Shown piece after piece: positions 18,830-27,078 of a stretch of 64,000 nt of DNA (its first letter is position 1; each line of letters begins with the position of its first letter). The stretch is from NCBI RefSeq assembly GCF_027359925.1, contig NZ_CP114767.1:3162001-3226000 (forward strand), written 5' to 3'. Source of the stretch: Hymenobacter canadensis (GTDB lineage Bacteria > Bacteroidota > Bacteroidia > Cytophagales > Hymenobacteraceae). A program made the translations under genes and the position numbers. Below the pieces are notes generated by a model that was not told where the DNA came from, did no database searches, and saw nothing but the letters and a program-made list of their open reading frames with translations.

Positions 18830-19510
18830 CTAGTTTTTCTTCTCTGGCGGCATCGTGCCGATGAGGTGGTCCCAGAGCGTAGTGCTCACGCCGAAAGCAA
18901 TTTCGTCCTGCCGATAGTGGTGCTGGGCGTGGTGGTGCCACCACACTTTCAGGAAGTTCTTCGGCGGCGAGTACACGTGGATGGCGTAGTGTACAAACAG
19001 GTACAGCGCGTAGCCGAACACGAAGCCGGCCAAGATGCCGAAGCCGGCATTGCCGAACGTGAACCGGAAGATGAAGAACAACAGCGACGCCACAAACACC
19101 GTCAGGATGGGGGGCATAGCTAGGCGCGTTTTGTCTTTGGGGTACTCGTGGTGCACGCCGTGCATGGTGTATTGGAACTTAGTTTTGCGGGGCGTATCGG
19201 CCTTGAGGTGATACACGTAGCGGTGCATCAGGTATTCGGCCAGCGTGAACAGCAGCCAGCCTCCCAGAAACAACCCAAACGCCGATAAGCCCGAAATCAG
19301 GCCCCGGCTCAGGCTGTAGTAGAGGCTCACCCCTGCCACCCCAAAGAAAATACTGAGCGGCCCGGCAATATGCGTGTGAGTGAGGCGCTCCAACACCGGG
19401 TTTTGGAACAGCTGTGCCGAGCCCTTGTGCTTGGGCTTAACGGCTTGAGCAGGGGTGGCCGGAACGGGTTTCACAGCAGGAGTCGGAGCAGCGGGCGCAG
19501 TCTGATTCAT
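18830..19510 (-). CDS. Fatty acid hydroxylase / sterol desaturase family membrane protein
   Basis: The 226-residue protein is an integral membrane di-iron oxygenase of the fatty acid hydroxylase superfamily. The histidine boxes are visible in order: EYLMHRYVYH, HGVHHEYP, LFVHYAIH and WWHHHAQHHYRQD. There are about four hydrophobic segments. It resembles the FA2H-like group that 2-hydroxylates fatty acids, though substrate is inferred. The frame opens at a TTG at 19531, but the ATG at 19510 (MNQTAPAAP) is the better start. The N-terminal 40 residues are proline/alanine-rich and poorly conserved in type. Confidence 0.9.
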   Translation of the reverse strand: MNQTAPAAPTPAVKPVPATPAQAVKPKHKGSAQLFQNPVLERLTHTHIAGPLSIFFGVAGVSLYYSLSRGLISGLSAFGLFLGGWLLFTLAEYLMHRYVYHLKADTPRKTKFQYTMHGVHHEYPKDKTRLAMPPILTVFVASLLFFIFRFTFGNAGFGILAGFVFGYALYLFVHYAIHVYSPPKNFLKVWWHHHAQHHYRQDEIAFGVSTTLWDHLIGTMPPEKKN

Positions 19511-19535
19511 GGAGACAAGTATCTGATTCAAGGGG

Positions 19536-19543
19536 CAAAAGTA
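19536..19543 (-). promoter_or_regulatory. Bacteroidota -7 box TACTTTTG upstream of the fatty acid hydroxylase gene
   Basis: Read on the minus strand this is an exact TAnnTTTG match, 25 bases before the ATG at 19510. No TTTG is present at the expected -33 spacing. Confidence 0.6.
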
Positions 19544-19569
19544 CGCAGCGCAGTGTAAACCAGCACCAG

Positions 19570-20112
19570 CTAGGCCAGCGACAGGTACCGGCCCAGCAAC
19601 CGCCGGACGTTCTCGACGGTGCAGGCGGCCGCGCTGCAGCGCAACGGTGCGCGGTCGTAAAACCTCGTTCGGTGGCGCAAGGTTTCATCCAGGCGGCTAA
19701 TCAGGGCTTCGCGGTCGGGCAGGCCAGCCAGCAGGGGGCGCTGCACCGCCGCCGCCAGTATGCGCGCCGCCAGCTCCGGGGCGGGCACGTCCAGATACAG
19801 CACCGGCCCGTCGGCGAGCAGGGCCTCCAGGTTGTGGTGGAAGCAAGGCGTACCGCCGCCGGTGGCCAGCACGAAGCGGCCGGGCTGCTGCTGCACCTCC
19901 CGCAGGATGGCGGCCTCCCGCTCCCGGAAATAGTCCTCGCCCTCGGCCGCGAAAATATCGGCCACGCTGCGTCCCTCCCGGCGCACAATCTCCTCGTCAA
20001 GGTCAAGAAACGGCAGTTCATAGGCTACGGCCAGGCCGCGGCCCAGCGTGGTTTTGCCGGCGCCGGGCATCCCAATCAGATACAGCCGCTGCAACTCAGG
20101 TTCAGGCATCAT
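19570..20112 (-). CDS. aroK: Shikimate kinase
   Basis: The 180-residue enzyme phosphorylates shikimate at the 3-hydroxyl with ATP in aromatic amino acid synthesis. Walker A is GMPGAGKTT (14-22), the shikimate-binding DxD is in FLDLDEEI, the conserved arginine in YFREREA, and ATGGGTP forms the substrate loop. QRPLL is in the lid region and HRTRFYDRAP near the C-terminus. The start at 20112 (MMPEPELQ) is six bases past the stop of the upstream permease gene, so the two are probably cotranscribed. Confidence 0.95.
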   Translation of the reverse strand: MMPEPELQRLYLIGMPGAGKTTLGRGLAVAYELPFLDLDEEIVRREGRSVADIFAAEGEDYFREREAAILREVQQQPGRFVLATGGGTPCFHHNLEALLADGPVLYLDVPAPELAARILAAAVQRPLLAGLPDREALISRLDETLRHRTRFYDRAPLRCSAAACTVENVRRLLGRYLSLA

Positions 20113-20118
20113 ACGCAA

Positions 20119-21177
20119 CTAGGAAGTCAGCTTCACCCGCGGATCAAGCACGGCGTACAACATGTCCACGGCAATATTGACCACGACAAACAACGCCGCA
20201 ATGAAGATAGTAGCGCCCATCACCACCGGAAAATCCAGGTTTTCCACGGCCCGGAGCGTGACGGTGCCCAGACCCTTCCAGTTGAATATGTACTCGATGA
20301 AGAAGGCCCCCGCCATCAGCGAAGCCAGCCAGCCCGACACGGCCGTAACCACCGGATTCAGCGCGTTTTTAAGGGCGTGGCCCACCACCGTGCGGTAGCC
20401 CGACAGGCCCTTGGCCCGCGCCGTACGGATGTAGTCCTGCCCCAGCACGTCGAGCATGCTGGAGCGGGTGAGCTGCGTGATGACAGCCAGCGGCCGGATG
20501 CCCAGCGCAAAGGCCGGCAGCAGCAGGTTGCGCAGCACCAGGTGGCGCCCCGTGAAGGCGTCCGTCTCAAAGAGCTGTCCCGTGAGGTTGAGGCCAGTCC
20601 AGCGGCTCCAGTAGAAGCCGAACGTAATGGCAATCAGAATGGCAGCCACGAACGAAGGCACCGAAATACCGAGCACGGAGGTGGTAATCAGCAGCCGGTC
20701 GAGCCAGGTGTGCGGCTTAAGCGCGGCCACCACGCCGAACGTAATGCCCAGCACCGCCGCCAGCAGCATGGCAGCCAGCGCCAGCCACAGCGTGCCTGTG
20801 AAATGGTCGAGCAGGATGGTAAGCACCTCTTTGTTACTTTGGAAAGAGCGCCGCAAGTAGGGCGTTTTCAGCACCACAGCCCGCTCGCCCAGCGGCAGCA
20901 GCGTGAGGCCGCCATACTTGGCCGTACCCGCCGAGTCGCGCGGGTGCACGCCCACCGGCGACACGTCGTTGAGGTAGCCGAGCAGCTGCGCGGGCAAGGG
21001 CTTATCAAGGCCGAGGTCGGCGGCAATGGCGGCGCGGGTGGCGGCGTCGGAGCGCTGGCCGGCCAGCAGGGCCACCGGGTCGCCGGGCAGCACCTGAAAC
21101 AGGAAAAACACCGTGAGAGCCACGCCCGCCAATATTAGCAGGCCATGCCCCAGCCGGCGCAGAAGGAAGGTGAGCAT
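20119..21177 (-). CDS. ABC transporter permease, DppB/OppB type
   Basis: The 352-residue inner membrane protein matches peptide/nickel transporter permeases: an N-terminal helix (LLRRLGHGLLILAGVALTVF), the family signature LPGDPVALLAGQ, a periplasmic loop, then five more helices and the EAA-type loop (DYIRTARAKGLSGYRTVVGHALKNA). The C-terminal FFIEYIFNWKGLG and ENLDFPVVMG are family hallmarks. No binding protein, second permease or ATPase lies nearby, so its partners are elsewhere. A 7-of-8 -7 box (TACCTTTA on the minus strand, 21182-21189) lies five bases before the ATG, implying a very short leader. Confidence 0.93.
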   Translation of the reverse strand: MLTFLLRRLGHGLLILAGVALTVFFLFQVLPGDPVALLAGQRSDAATRAAIAADLGLDKPLPAQLLGYLNDVSPVGVHPRDSAGTAKYGGLTLLPLGERAVVLKTPYLRRSFQSNKEVLTILLDHFTGTLWLALAAMLLAAVLGITFGVVAALKPHTWLDRLLITTSVLGISVPSFVAAILIAITFGFYWSRWTGLNLTGQLFETDAFTGRHLVLRNLLLPAFALGIRPLAVITQLTRSSMLDVLGQDYIRTARAKGLSGYRTVVGHALKNALNPVVTAVSGWLASLMAGAFFIEYIFNWKGLGTVTLRAVENLDFPVVMGATIFIAALFVVVNIAVDMLYAVLDPRVKLTS

Positions 21178-21214
21178 GCGGTAAAGGTAGTGCGGCAGGC
21201 TGTCATTACGCAGC

Positions 21215-21348
21215 CAACAAGCACGTCATTCCGAGCGAAGGCGGAGCCGTAGCCGAGGAATCTCGCTAGTGTGGTAGAATCAAGTTTACTACACTAGCGA
21301 GATTCCTCGACTACGGCTCCGCCTTCGCTCGGAATGACGTGCTTGTTG
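21215..21348. repeat. Palindromic repeat (main family, GGAATCTCG subtype)
   Basis: A 134-bp near-perfect inverted repeat with arms CAACAAGCACGTCATTCC and its complement. It ends 14 bases beyond the stop of the minus-strand DoxX-like gene at 21363. Confidence 0.92.
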
Positions 21349-21362
21349 CGCTGTTCTGCCTC

Positions 21363-22469
21363 TTAAAACAGCTTCTCGACCTTATACAGGTCCGGAATGT
21401 CGTGGTAGTGGTATTTGGCCTTCACTACGCCGTCCTGCAGCACTATCAGGCCGGGATTGGAGCGGATCATGGACTTGAGCACGGTGGCGTCGGCGAAGTA
21501 GAATAGCCCGGGCAGGTTCACGTCGTGGCGAAACGAGTCGAACTTGGGAGGGCTGGTGCTGGTGATGGTGACAGCCTTGATATTGCGGCGCGACTTGCCG
21601 GCGGCTTCCATCAGCGCGTTGATGACTTTGAACCGCTCCCGGTCGGTCTTATTGGTGTTCTGCACGATGAGCACCAGCTTGTTGCCCTGCAGCAACTCCT
21701 GCGTGTAAGAGTTGCCATCGGCATCCGACACCTCGAAATCAGTGATCAGCGCCTTGGAGGCCTCCGGATTCAGCGACTCCATGCTCTTGTACTTCCACGT
21801 CGAGTCGGTGGGGTACTGGTCGAAGGTCTTGGTTTCGCCGTTGCGCTCCATCACGTACTGGTAGCGCGCCTGCTCCTGCGGCTTCATCAGCTGCCCGATG
21901 TTGTTGCCGACCTTGTAGGGCAGGAAGTCGAAATACGGCAGGTGGCCCAGGGCCCGCACCCCAATGCCGATGGCCACGGCCGAGGCCAGCGTGATGTACA
22001 TCACGCCCAGCTGGCCCTTGGCAAAGCTGTAGCGCAGAAAGCGCTGGTTGAAGAACACCACGGCCCACAGCCCCAGCAGCACCACATCCTTGCTAAACGA
22101 CTGCCAGGGCGTGAGCTTGATGAAGTCGCCGAAGCAGCCGCAGTCCGTGACCTTGTTGAAGGCCGCCGAGTAGAACGTGAGGAAGCCGAAGAACACCAGC
22201 AAAGCCAGCAGCACCCACAGCGTTTTGCGCAGCATCCAACGGAGCAGCAGCGCCACACCCAGCACCACTTCCAGCGAGCTAAGCACGATGCTCATCGTCC
22301 GGGCGTAGTCCTTGAAAAACAGGAAAAAGCTGCCGAAGTCCTCGGCAAACACCTCGAAGTATTCTTCCAGCTTCAGGGCCGTGCCCACCGGGTCGTTGAG
22401 CTTGATGAGCCCGGAGAAAATGAACAGCGCCCCCAGCAGCAGCCAGCAGACTTTCGTGACAAGTTTCAT
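21363..22469 (-). CDS. BT_3928-like membrane protein: DoxX/MauE-like domain fused to a thioredoxin-like domain
   Basis: The 368-residue protein begins with a DoxX/MauE-like four-helix membrane domain (residues about 5-175, FIFSGLIKLNDPVGTALKLEEYF), including the DCGCFGDFIKLTPW motif. A fifth hydrophobic segment precedes a soluble C-terminal half (about 230-368) that reads like a thioredoxin fold (KLVLIVQNTNKTD, VKAVTITS-like strand, NPGLIVLQDGVV) but lacks a CxxC pair. MauE/DoxX relatives take part in thiol redox at the membrane; a redox or sensing role is an inference. This architecture is conserved in Bacteroidota. Confidence 0.85.
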   Translation of the reverse strand: MKLVTKVCWLLLGALFIFSGLIKLNDPVGTALKLEEYFEVFAEDFGSFFLFFKDYARTMSIVLSSLEVVLGVALLLRWMLRKTLWVLLALLVFFGFLTFYSAAFNKVTDCGCFGDFIKLTPWQSFSKDVVLLGLWAVVFFNQRFLRYSFAKGQLGVMYITLASAVAIGIGVRALGHLPYFDFLPYKVGNNIGQLMKPQEQARYQYVMERNGETKTFDQYPTDSTWKYKSMESLNPEASKALITDFEVSDADGNSYTQELLQGNKLVLIVQNTNKTDRERFKVINALMEAAGKSRRNIKAVTITSTSPPKFDSFRHDVNLPGLFYFADATVLKSMIRSNPGLIVLQDGVVKAKYHYHDIPDLYKVEKLF

Positions 22470-22500
22470 GAACGGCGTTGAGTAACGGAGTGGAGAGTAA

Positions 22501-22620
22501 CAGAGTAGCTGAGTAAGTAGGTCGCAAACGTCATATGCGCTTTACGCCTGAACTGAGGCCAATACGTAAATATAGGCTTGGTAGCTGCTTACTCAGCCAC
22601 TCAATTGCTCAGCTACTCTG
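22501..22620. repeat. Inverted repeat with GAGTAGCTGAG units, overlapping a stop codon
   Basis: Arms CAGAGTAGCTGAG (22501-22513) and CTCAGCTACTCTG (22608-22620) are perfect complements; inner parts add more GAGTAA/TTACTC units. The right arm contains the TGA stop of the DUF1599 gene. Confidence 0.75.
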
Positions 22621-23184
22621 CGCAGCGCCCTTCTTAATCAGCACAAATACCGCGTAGTTGAGCATGTCGCGGTAGTTGGCCTCCACCCCTTCCGACACGC
22701 GCGTGGCGCCGGCCAGGTCCTCGATCTGCTTGGTGCGGTGCAGTTTCATCAGGATGATGTCGGTGATGCTTTCGATGCGCATCTGGCGCCAGGCCTCGCC
22801 GTAGTCGTGGTTTTTGGCAAACAGCAGGCGGCGGTTTTCGGCGGTCTGCTCGTCGTAGGCGGCGGCCACGGCGGCGGGCTCCAGCTCCAGCGGCGCGTCG
22901 GCGGGCAGGCGCAGTTGCATCAGCGCCATCACGCAGTAGTTGATAATGGCCACAAACTCGCCGTCCACGCCGTCCTCGACCAGCTGGCGGCCCTTCTCCT
23001 GAATGCTGCGGATGCGCTGGGCCTTGATATAAATCTGGTCGGTGATGCTGGGCAGGCGCATGATGCGCCAAGCCGTGCCGTAGTCGTGCGTCTTGGCCAC
23101 AAACAGGGCGCGGCACTGCGCAATCACCTGGTCGTACTCGTGCTGGGTTTGATTCTCCAAGTTTTTGAGGCTATTTTGTTGCAA
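22609..23184 (-). CDS. DUF1599 family protein (start uncertain)
   Basis: The conserved part is two tandem DUF1599-type repeats: QVIAQCRALFVAKTHDYG...AWRIMRLPSITDQIYIKAQRIRSIQEKG and a second copy RRLLFAKNHDYGEAWRQMRIESITDIILMKLHRTKQIEDL (each read in segments). This family resembles nucleotide modification proteins and is of unknown activity. The open frame continues upstream to 23334, but those 50 codons are the palindromic repeat. There is no ATG between repeat and domain. A TTG at 23184 lies a few bases after AAAAGG and is chosen here, giving 191 residues; an ATG at 23247 inside the repeat is the alternative. Confidence 0.8.
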   Translation of the reverse strand: MQQNSLKNLENQTQHEYDQVIAQCRALFVAKTHDYGTAWRIMRLPSITDQIYIKAQRIRSIQEKGRQLVEDGVDGEFVAIINYCVMALMQLRLPADAPLELEPAAVAAAYDEQTAENRRLLFAKNHDYGEAWRQMRIESITDIILMKLHRTKQIEDLAGATRVSEGVEANYRDMLNYAVFVLIKKGAAQSS

Positions 23185-23195
23185 TTCGCCTTTTT

Positions 23196-23332
23196 CGTCA
23201 TGCAGAGGCGCAGCCGAAGCATCTCGCCCGAGTAGTACTCCTGTCATTGCGAGCTTGCCGAAGCATCTGGCCAGTGTAGTAAAATCAGTTACCACACGAG
23301 CGAGATGCTTCGGCAAGCTCAGCATGACGTTC
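23196..23332. repeat. Composite palindromic repeat (main family) between divergent genes
   Basis: Three arms are present: a first partial copy (23196-23228, ending GCCGAAGCATCTCGC) and an inverted pair (from 23243 to about 23330). The first arm can pair with the third as well as the second can, so alternative folds exist. It fills the space between DUF1599 (minus) and folP (plus), the only copy of the family here not placed after a stop codon. Confidence 0.85.
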
Positions 23333-23348
23333 ATTCCCGCCCGAAACC

Positions 23349-24230
23349 ATGCTCCAGGCCCCGCAAGATACGTGTTTCCCCGCTGCGCAAACCCTGCGCT
23401 GCCCCGGTGGGCGCCTGCTCGATCTGCGCCGGCCGCAGGTGATGGGCATCCTCAACCTCACCCCTGATTCGTTCTTTGAGGGCAGTCGCATCGAAACCGA
23501 AACTGACCTGCTGCGCCGCGCCGAAACCATGCTCACGGCCGGCGCGGCCGTGCTCGATCTGGGCGGCTACTCCTCGCGCCCCGGCGCCGAGCACATTTCG
23601 GAAGACGAGGAAAAGCGCCGCCTGATGCCCGCCGTGGCGGCCGTGCACCGCGCCTTCCCCGAGGCCCTGCTGTCGGTGGACACGTTCCGGGCCGGCGTGG
23701 CGGCCGAGGCTGTAGCGGCCGGCGCGGCCATCCTTAACGACATCAGCGGCGGCACGCTCGATGCCGATATGCTGCCCACCGCCGGCCGGCTGGGCGTGCC
23801 CTACATCCTGATGCACCTGCGCGGCACGCCCCAGACAATGACCCAGCACACCCACTACGAGGGCGACCTGGTGCTGGAGCTGGTGCGCTACTTCCGCGAC
23901 AAGCTGGCCGTGCTGCGCCAGCACGGCGTCACGGACGTGGTGCTCGACCCCGGCTTCGGCTTCGCCAAAACCCCGGCCCAGAGCCACGAGCTGCTGCGCC
24001 GCCTGCCCGAGCTGCGGGTGCTGGGGCTGCCCGTACTGGCGGGCCTCTCCCGCAAAAGCATGGTGTATAAGCCGCTGGGCCTCACGCCCGACGCTGCCCT
24101 CACGGGCACGGTGGCCGTGAACACGCTGGCCCTGCTCAACGGGGCCCGGCTGCTGCGCGTACACGACGTGGCCGAAGCCGTGCAGACCGTGCAGCTCGTT
24201 TCCAACACCTTTCCCCCGTTTTCGTCGTGA
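23349..24230 (+). CDS. folP: Dihydropteroate synthase
   Basis: FolP joins 6-hydroxymethyl-dihydropterin pyrophosphate with p-aminobenzoate in folate synthesis. The 293-residue sequence shows the signatures MGILNLTPDSFFEG, VLDLGGYSSRPGA, LLSVDTFRAGVA, ILNDISGG, LDPGFGFAKT and VLAGLSRKSM. It overlaps the next gene by four bases (GTGA), so folP and cdaA are translationally coupled. The palindromic repeat ends 16 bases before the ATG and must contain or displace the promoter. Confidence 0.97.
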   Translation: MLQAPQDTCFPAAQTLRCPGGRLLDLRRPQVMGILNLTPDSFFEGSRIETETDLLRRAETMLTAGAAVLDLGGYSSRPGAEHISEDEEKRRLMPAVAAVHRAFPEALLSVDTFRAGVAAEAVAAGAAILNDISGGTLDADMLPTAGRLGVPYILMHLRGTPQTMTQHTHYEGDLVLELVRYFRDKLAVLRQHGVTDVVLDPGFGFAKTPAQSHELLRRLPELRVLGLPVLAGLSRKSMVYKPLGLTPDAALTGTVAVNTLALLNGARLLRVHDVAEAVQTVQLVSNTFPPFSS

Positions 24231-25069
24231 TTGGCTCCTTCTCCATCGGCTTCCTGCGCATTGGCTGGATCGACGTCGTGGACGTGCTGCTGGTCACGGT
24301 GCTGTTTTATCAGCTCTACAAGCTGCTGACGGGCAGCGTCGCGCTGAAAATTTTCCTGGGCTTCATGTCCATCTACCTGTTTTATCTGGTAGTGAAGGCG
24401 GCCGGCATGGAGCTGCTGACCAGCATTCTGGGGCAGTTTATGAGCGTGGGCGTGCTGGCCGGCATCATCCTGTTTCAGCAGGAAATCCGGCGGTTTCTGC
24501 TCAATATCGGCAAGGCCACGGCCTTCGAGCGGATGCGCATATTTCCGTGGCGCCGTGAGCCCGACGATGCCGAGCGCCTCAACGTCACGCCCTTCGTGGA
24601 AGCCGCCAAGAGCCTGGCCGGCAAGCAGACCGGCGCGCTCATCGCCTTCAGCCTCGCCTCCGACCTCAAGCCCTTCGCCGACACCGGCGACCTGCTCGAC
24701 GCAGCCGTGAGCAAGCGGCTGCTGCTGAGCATCTTCAACAAAACCAGCCCCCTGCACGATGGCGCCGTCATTATCAGCCGGGGCCGCATCAAGGCGGCGC
24801 GCTGCATTCTGCCCGTGAGCGAAAACCCCGACGTGCCCGCCGCCCTGGGTTTGCGCCACCGCGCCGCCATCGGCCTGACGGAAGTGACCGATGCCGTGGT
24901 GCTGGTGGTGAGCGAGGAAACCGGCCAGATTTCGCTGGTGCGCGGTGGCGAGGTCTTCCGCAACCTGGCTCCCGCCGACCTGCGCGCCCGCCTCAACGAA
25001 TTCCTATTCGACGCAGCGCCCAAACCGGCTGCCGCAACTGGCACCACAGCGGCGGAGGTGGCAGCGTAG
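24227..25069 (+). CDS. cdaA: Diadenylate cyclase CdaA
   Basis: CdaA makes cyclic di-AMP from two ATP. The 280-residue protein has three N-terminal membrane helices (about 12-85), then the DAC domain (about 120-245) with the catalytic DGA motif (178-180, SPLHDGAVI) and RHR motif (210-212, GLRHRAAIG). The C-terminal tail is alanine-rich. It starts at GTG 24227 inside the folP stop region. Coupling with folP is a common arrangement in Bacteroidota. Confidence 0.95.
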   Translation: MIGSFSIGFLRIGWIDVVDVLLVTVLFYQLYKLLTGSVALKIFLGFMSIYLFYLVVKAAGMELLTSILGQFMSVGVLAGIILFQQEIRRFLLNIGKATAFERMRIFPWRREPDDAERLNVTPFVEAAKSLAGKQTGALIAFSLASDLKPFADTGDLLDAAVSKRLLLSIFNKTSPLHDGAVIISRGRIKAARCILPVSENPDVPAALGLRHRAAIGLTEVTDAVVLVVSEETGQISLVRGGEVFRNLAPADLRARLNEFLFDAAPKPAAATGTTAAEVAA

Positions 25070-25141
25070 TAAAATTGCTGCAACCAATCAGCTCATATTG
25101 CCGTTATAATTAGCAAATCGTGCTAATAAAACAAGCAATAT

Positions 25142-25501
25142 ATGAAAATCCAGGTTGAAAAAGACGAGAAAGGCTTCCTGCCCGACGGCCGCCATTCGGT
25201 TGAGATAACGGACATTGAAGAGGGTGTGAGCGAACACCAGAACGTACCTTTCTTTGCCGCCCGCATGGAAAACGAGGATGGCTTTGTTTCGCAACGGTTC
25301 TACAACTCGCCGGCTGGCAAGCCCATCATTTTGTCCTTGTATGCTGCCGCAGGCATCAAGCCCGAAGGCGAGCAGGACCTCGACACCAAGCAACTGATCG
25401 GCAAAACGCTGTCGGTGGAGGTTAGCGACCACACTTACCCCGACCCGGCTACCGGCCAGGAGCGTAGCATCCGCCAAGCCACCGGCTTCCAGGCTAGCTA
25501 A
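25142..25501 (+). CDS. Small conserved-looking protein of unknown function
   Basis: The 119-residue acidic, soluble product has no signal peptide or membrane segment. It reads as a beta-rich domain (MKIQVEKDEKGFLPDGRHSV, VPFFAARMENEDGFVSQRFY, LIGKTLSVEVSDHTYPDP). I do not recognise the family; the layout recalls small single-domain proteins of phage or plasmid replication modules, but nothing nearby supports that. It is a single-gene unit: AT-rich sequence upstream (25080-25141) and a strong terminator 22 bases downstream. Confidence 0.8.
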   Translation: MKIQVEKDEKGFLPDGRHSVEITDIEEGVSEHQNVPFFAARMENEDGFVSQRFYNSPAGKPIILSLYAAAGIKPEGEQDLDTKQLIGKTLSVEVSDHTYPDPATGQERSIRQATGFQAS

Positions 25502-25523
25502 GCCGAGCGTATCTTCCCAACAT

Positions 25524-25558
25524 CAAAAAAGCCTCCGCTGACCAGCGGAGGCTTTTTT
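25524..25558. terminator. Bidirectional rho-independent terminator
   Basis: A-run, stem GCCTCCGCTG / CAGCGGAGGC, T-run. It separates the convergent small gene and kbl. Confidence 0.92.
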
Positions 25559-25600
25559 GACGTATAGCTGTTGGCTGGGGCAGATTATTCGCCCGGGCAA

Positions 25601-26797
25601 TTACTTCAGCACTTCCAGCGCGGTGCCTACCTCAATGAAGGCGGCAATGGCTTTGTCGAGCTGGGCGCGGGTGTGGGCGGCGGAGAGCTGCACCCGGATG
25701 CGGGCCTGGCCTTTGGGCACCACCGGGAAGTAGAACCCCACCACGTAAATTCCCTTTTCCAGCATCTGAGCCGCGAATTCCTGGGCCAGACGGGCATCAT
25801 AGAGCATGACCGGCACGATGGGGTGCTCGCCGGGCTTGATGTCGAAGCCGGCAGCCGTCATCTTCTCGCGGAAGTATGTGGTGTTTTCCTCGAGCTGGTC
25901 GCGGAGCTGGGTGCTTTCGGTGAGCAGCTCCAGTACCCGCAGGCTGGCGCCGACAATGGCGGGCGCGAGGGTGTTGCTGAACAGATACGGGCGGCTGCGC
26001 TGGCGCAGCATGTCGATGATTTCTTTGCGGCCCGTGGTGAAGCCGCCCATGGCCCCGCCCAGCGCCTTGCCCAGCGTGCCCGTGATGATGTCGACGCGGC
26101 CCATGACGCCCCGCATTTCGTGGGTGCCGCGGCCGGTTTTGCCCAGGAAACCGGTGCTGTGGCACTCGTCCACCATCACCAGGGCCTGGTACTTGTCGGC
26201 TAGGTCGCAGATGGCATCCAGGCGGGCAATGGTGCCGTCCATCGAGAACGAGCCGTCGGTGACGATGATGCGGTGGCGGCTGCCTTTGGCGTGGGCGTCC
26301 TGGAGCTGCTTTTCCAGGTCAGCCATGTCGTTGTGGGCGTAGCGGTAGCGCTGGGCCTTGCACAAACGCACGCCATCGATGATCGAGGCGTGGTTGAGAG
26401 CGTCGCTGATAATGGCGTCCTGCTCGTTGAACAACGGCTCGAACACGCCGCCGTTGGCATCGAAGGCCGCGGCGTAGAGGATGGTGTCCTCGGTGCCCAG
26501 GAACTCAGCCAGCTTGGCTTCGAGCTGCTTGTGGATATCCTGGGTGCCGCAGATAAAGCGCACCGACGACAAGCCGTAGCCGTGCGAGTCGATGGCCTCT
26601 TTGGCGGCCTTGATGACTTCGGGATGCGAGGACAGGCCCAGGTAGTTGTTGGCGCAGAAATTCAGCACCTCACCCGCCTCGGCGGTTTCAATTTCGGCGC
26701 CCTGAGGCGAGGTAATCACCCGCTCCTTTTTGTAGAGGCCGGCGTCTTTGATTTCCTGAAGCTGCTGCTGAAGATCGGGCTGGAGGGTGGTGTACAT
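25601..26797 (-). CDS. kbl: Glycine C-acetyltransferase (2-amino-3-ketobutyrate CoA ligase)
   Basis: Kbl cleaves 2-amino-3-ketobutyrate with CoA to glycine and acetyl-CoA, the second step of threonine degradation. The 398-residue PLP enzyme of the alpha-oxoamine synthase family has [28 protein letters not shown], the PLP aspartate region [13 protein letters not shown] and the PLP lysine Lys244 in [10 protein letters not shown]. The length equals E. coli Kbl. The first-step enzyme (threonine dehydrogenase) lies 1.6 kb away on the other strand. Confidence 0.96.
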   Translation of the reverse strand: MYTTLQPDLQQQLQEIKDAGLYKKERVITSPQGAEIETAEAGEVLNFCANNYLGLSSHPEVIKAAKEAIDSHGYGLSSVRFICGTQDIHKQLEAKLAEFLGTEDTILYAAAFDANGGVFEPLFNEQDAIISDALNHASIIDGVRLCKAQRYRYAHNDMADLEKQLQDAHAKGSRHRIIVTDGSFSMDGTIARLDAICDLADKYQALVMVDECHSTGFLGKTGRGTHEMRGVMGRVDIITGTLGKALGGAMGGFTTGRKEIIDMLRQRSRPYLFSNTLAPAIVGASLRVLELLTESTQLRDQLEENTTYFREKMTAAGFDIKPGEHPIVPVMLYDARLAQEFAAQMLEKGIYVVGFYFPVVPKGQARIRVQLSAAHTRAQLDKAIAAFIEVGTALEVLK

Positions 26798-26843
26798 ATG
26801 GTGGGTTGATGGAGTGTGGTTTGGTGAACGGGTGGCCGCATAA

Positions 26844-26851
26844 CAAAGATA
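26844..26851 (-). promoter_or_regulatory. Bacteroidota -7 box TATCTTTG for kbl
   Basis: An exact TAnnTTTG match on the minus strand, 46 bases before the kbl ATG. The -33 region falls in GC-rich sequence without TTTG. Confidence 0.65.
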
Positions 26852-26880
26852 CTACCTGTCATCCTGAGCGGAGCGAAACA

Positions 26881-27058
26881 GAACGTCATGCTGAGCGAAG
26901 GCGCAGCCGTAGTCGAAGCATCTCTACCGCTGGCTAATCAGATGACAACACCAATAACCGCTCCGTAGCCCAGGGTTTAAACCCTGGGCTAGTGAATTGT
27001 TCAGCGAAACGGTAGAGATGCTTCGACTACGGCTGCGCCTTCGCTCAGCATGACGTTC
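26881..27058. repeat. Palindromic repeat (main family) with a second perfect palindrome nested inside
   Basis: Outer arms GAACGTCATGCTGAGCG (26881) and complement (to 27058) pair through GAAGCATCTCTACCG. In the interior, 26966-26991 is a perfect 26-bp palindrome with half-site TAGCCCAGGGTTT. A fragment of a third arm (GTCATCCTGAGCGGAGCGAA) precedes the element. It ends 20 bases from the patatin gene stop. Confidence 0.92.
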
Positions 27059-27078
27059 TTACTACCGCGCGCTTCTTT

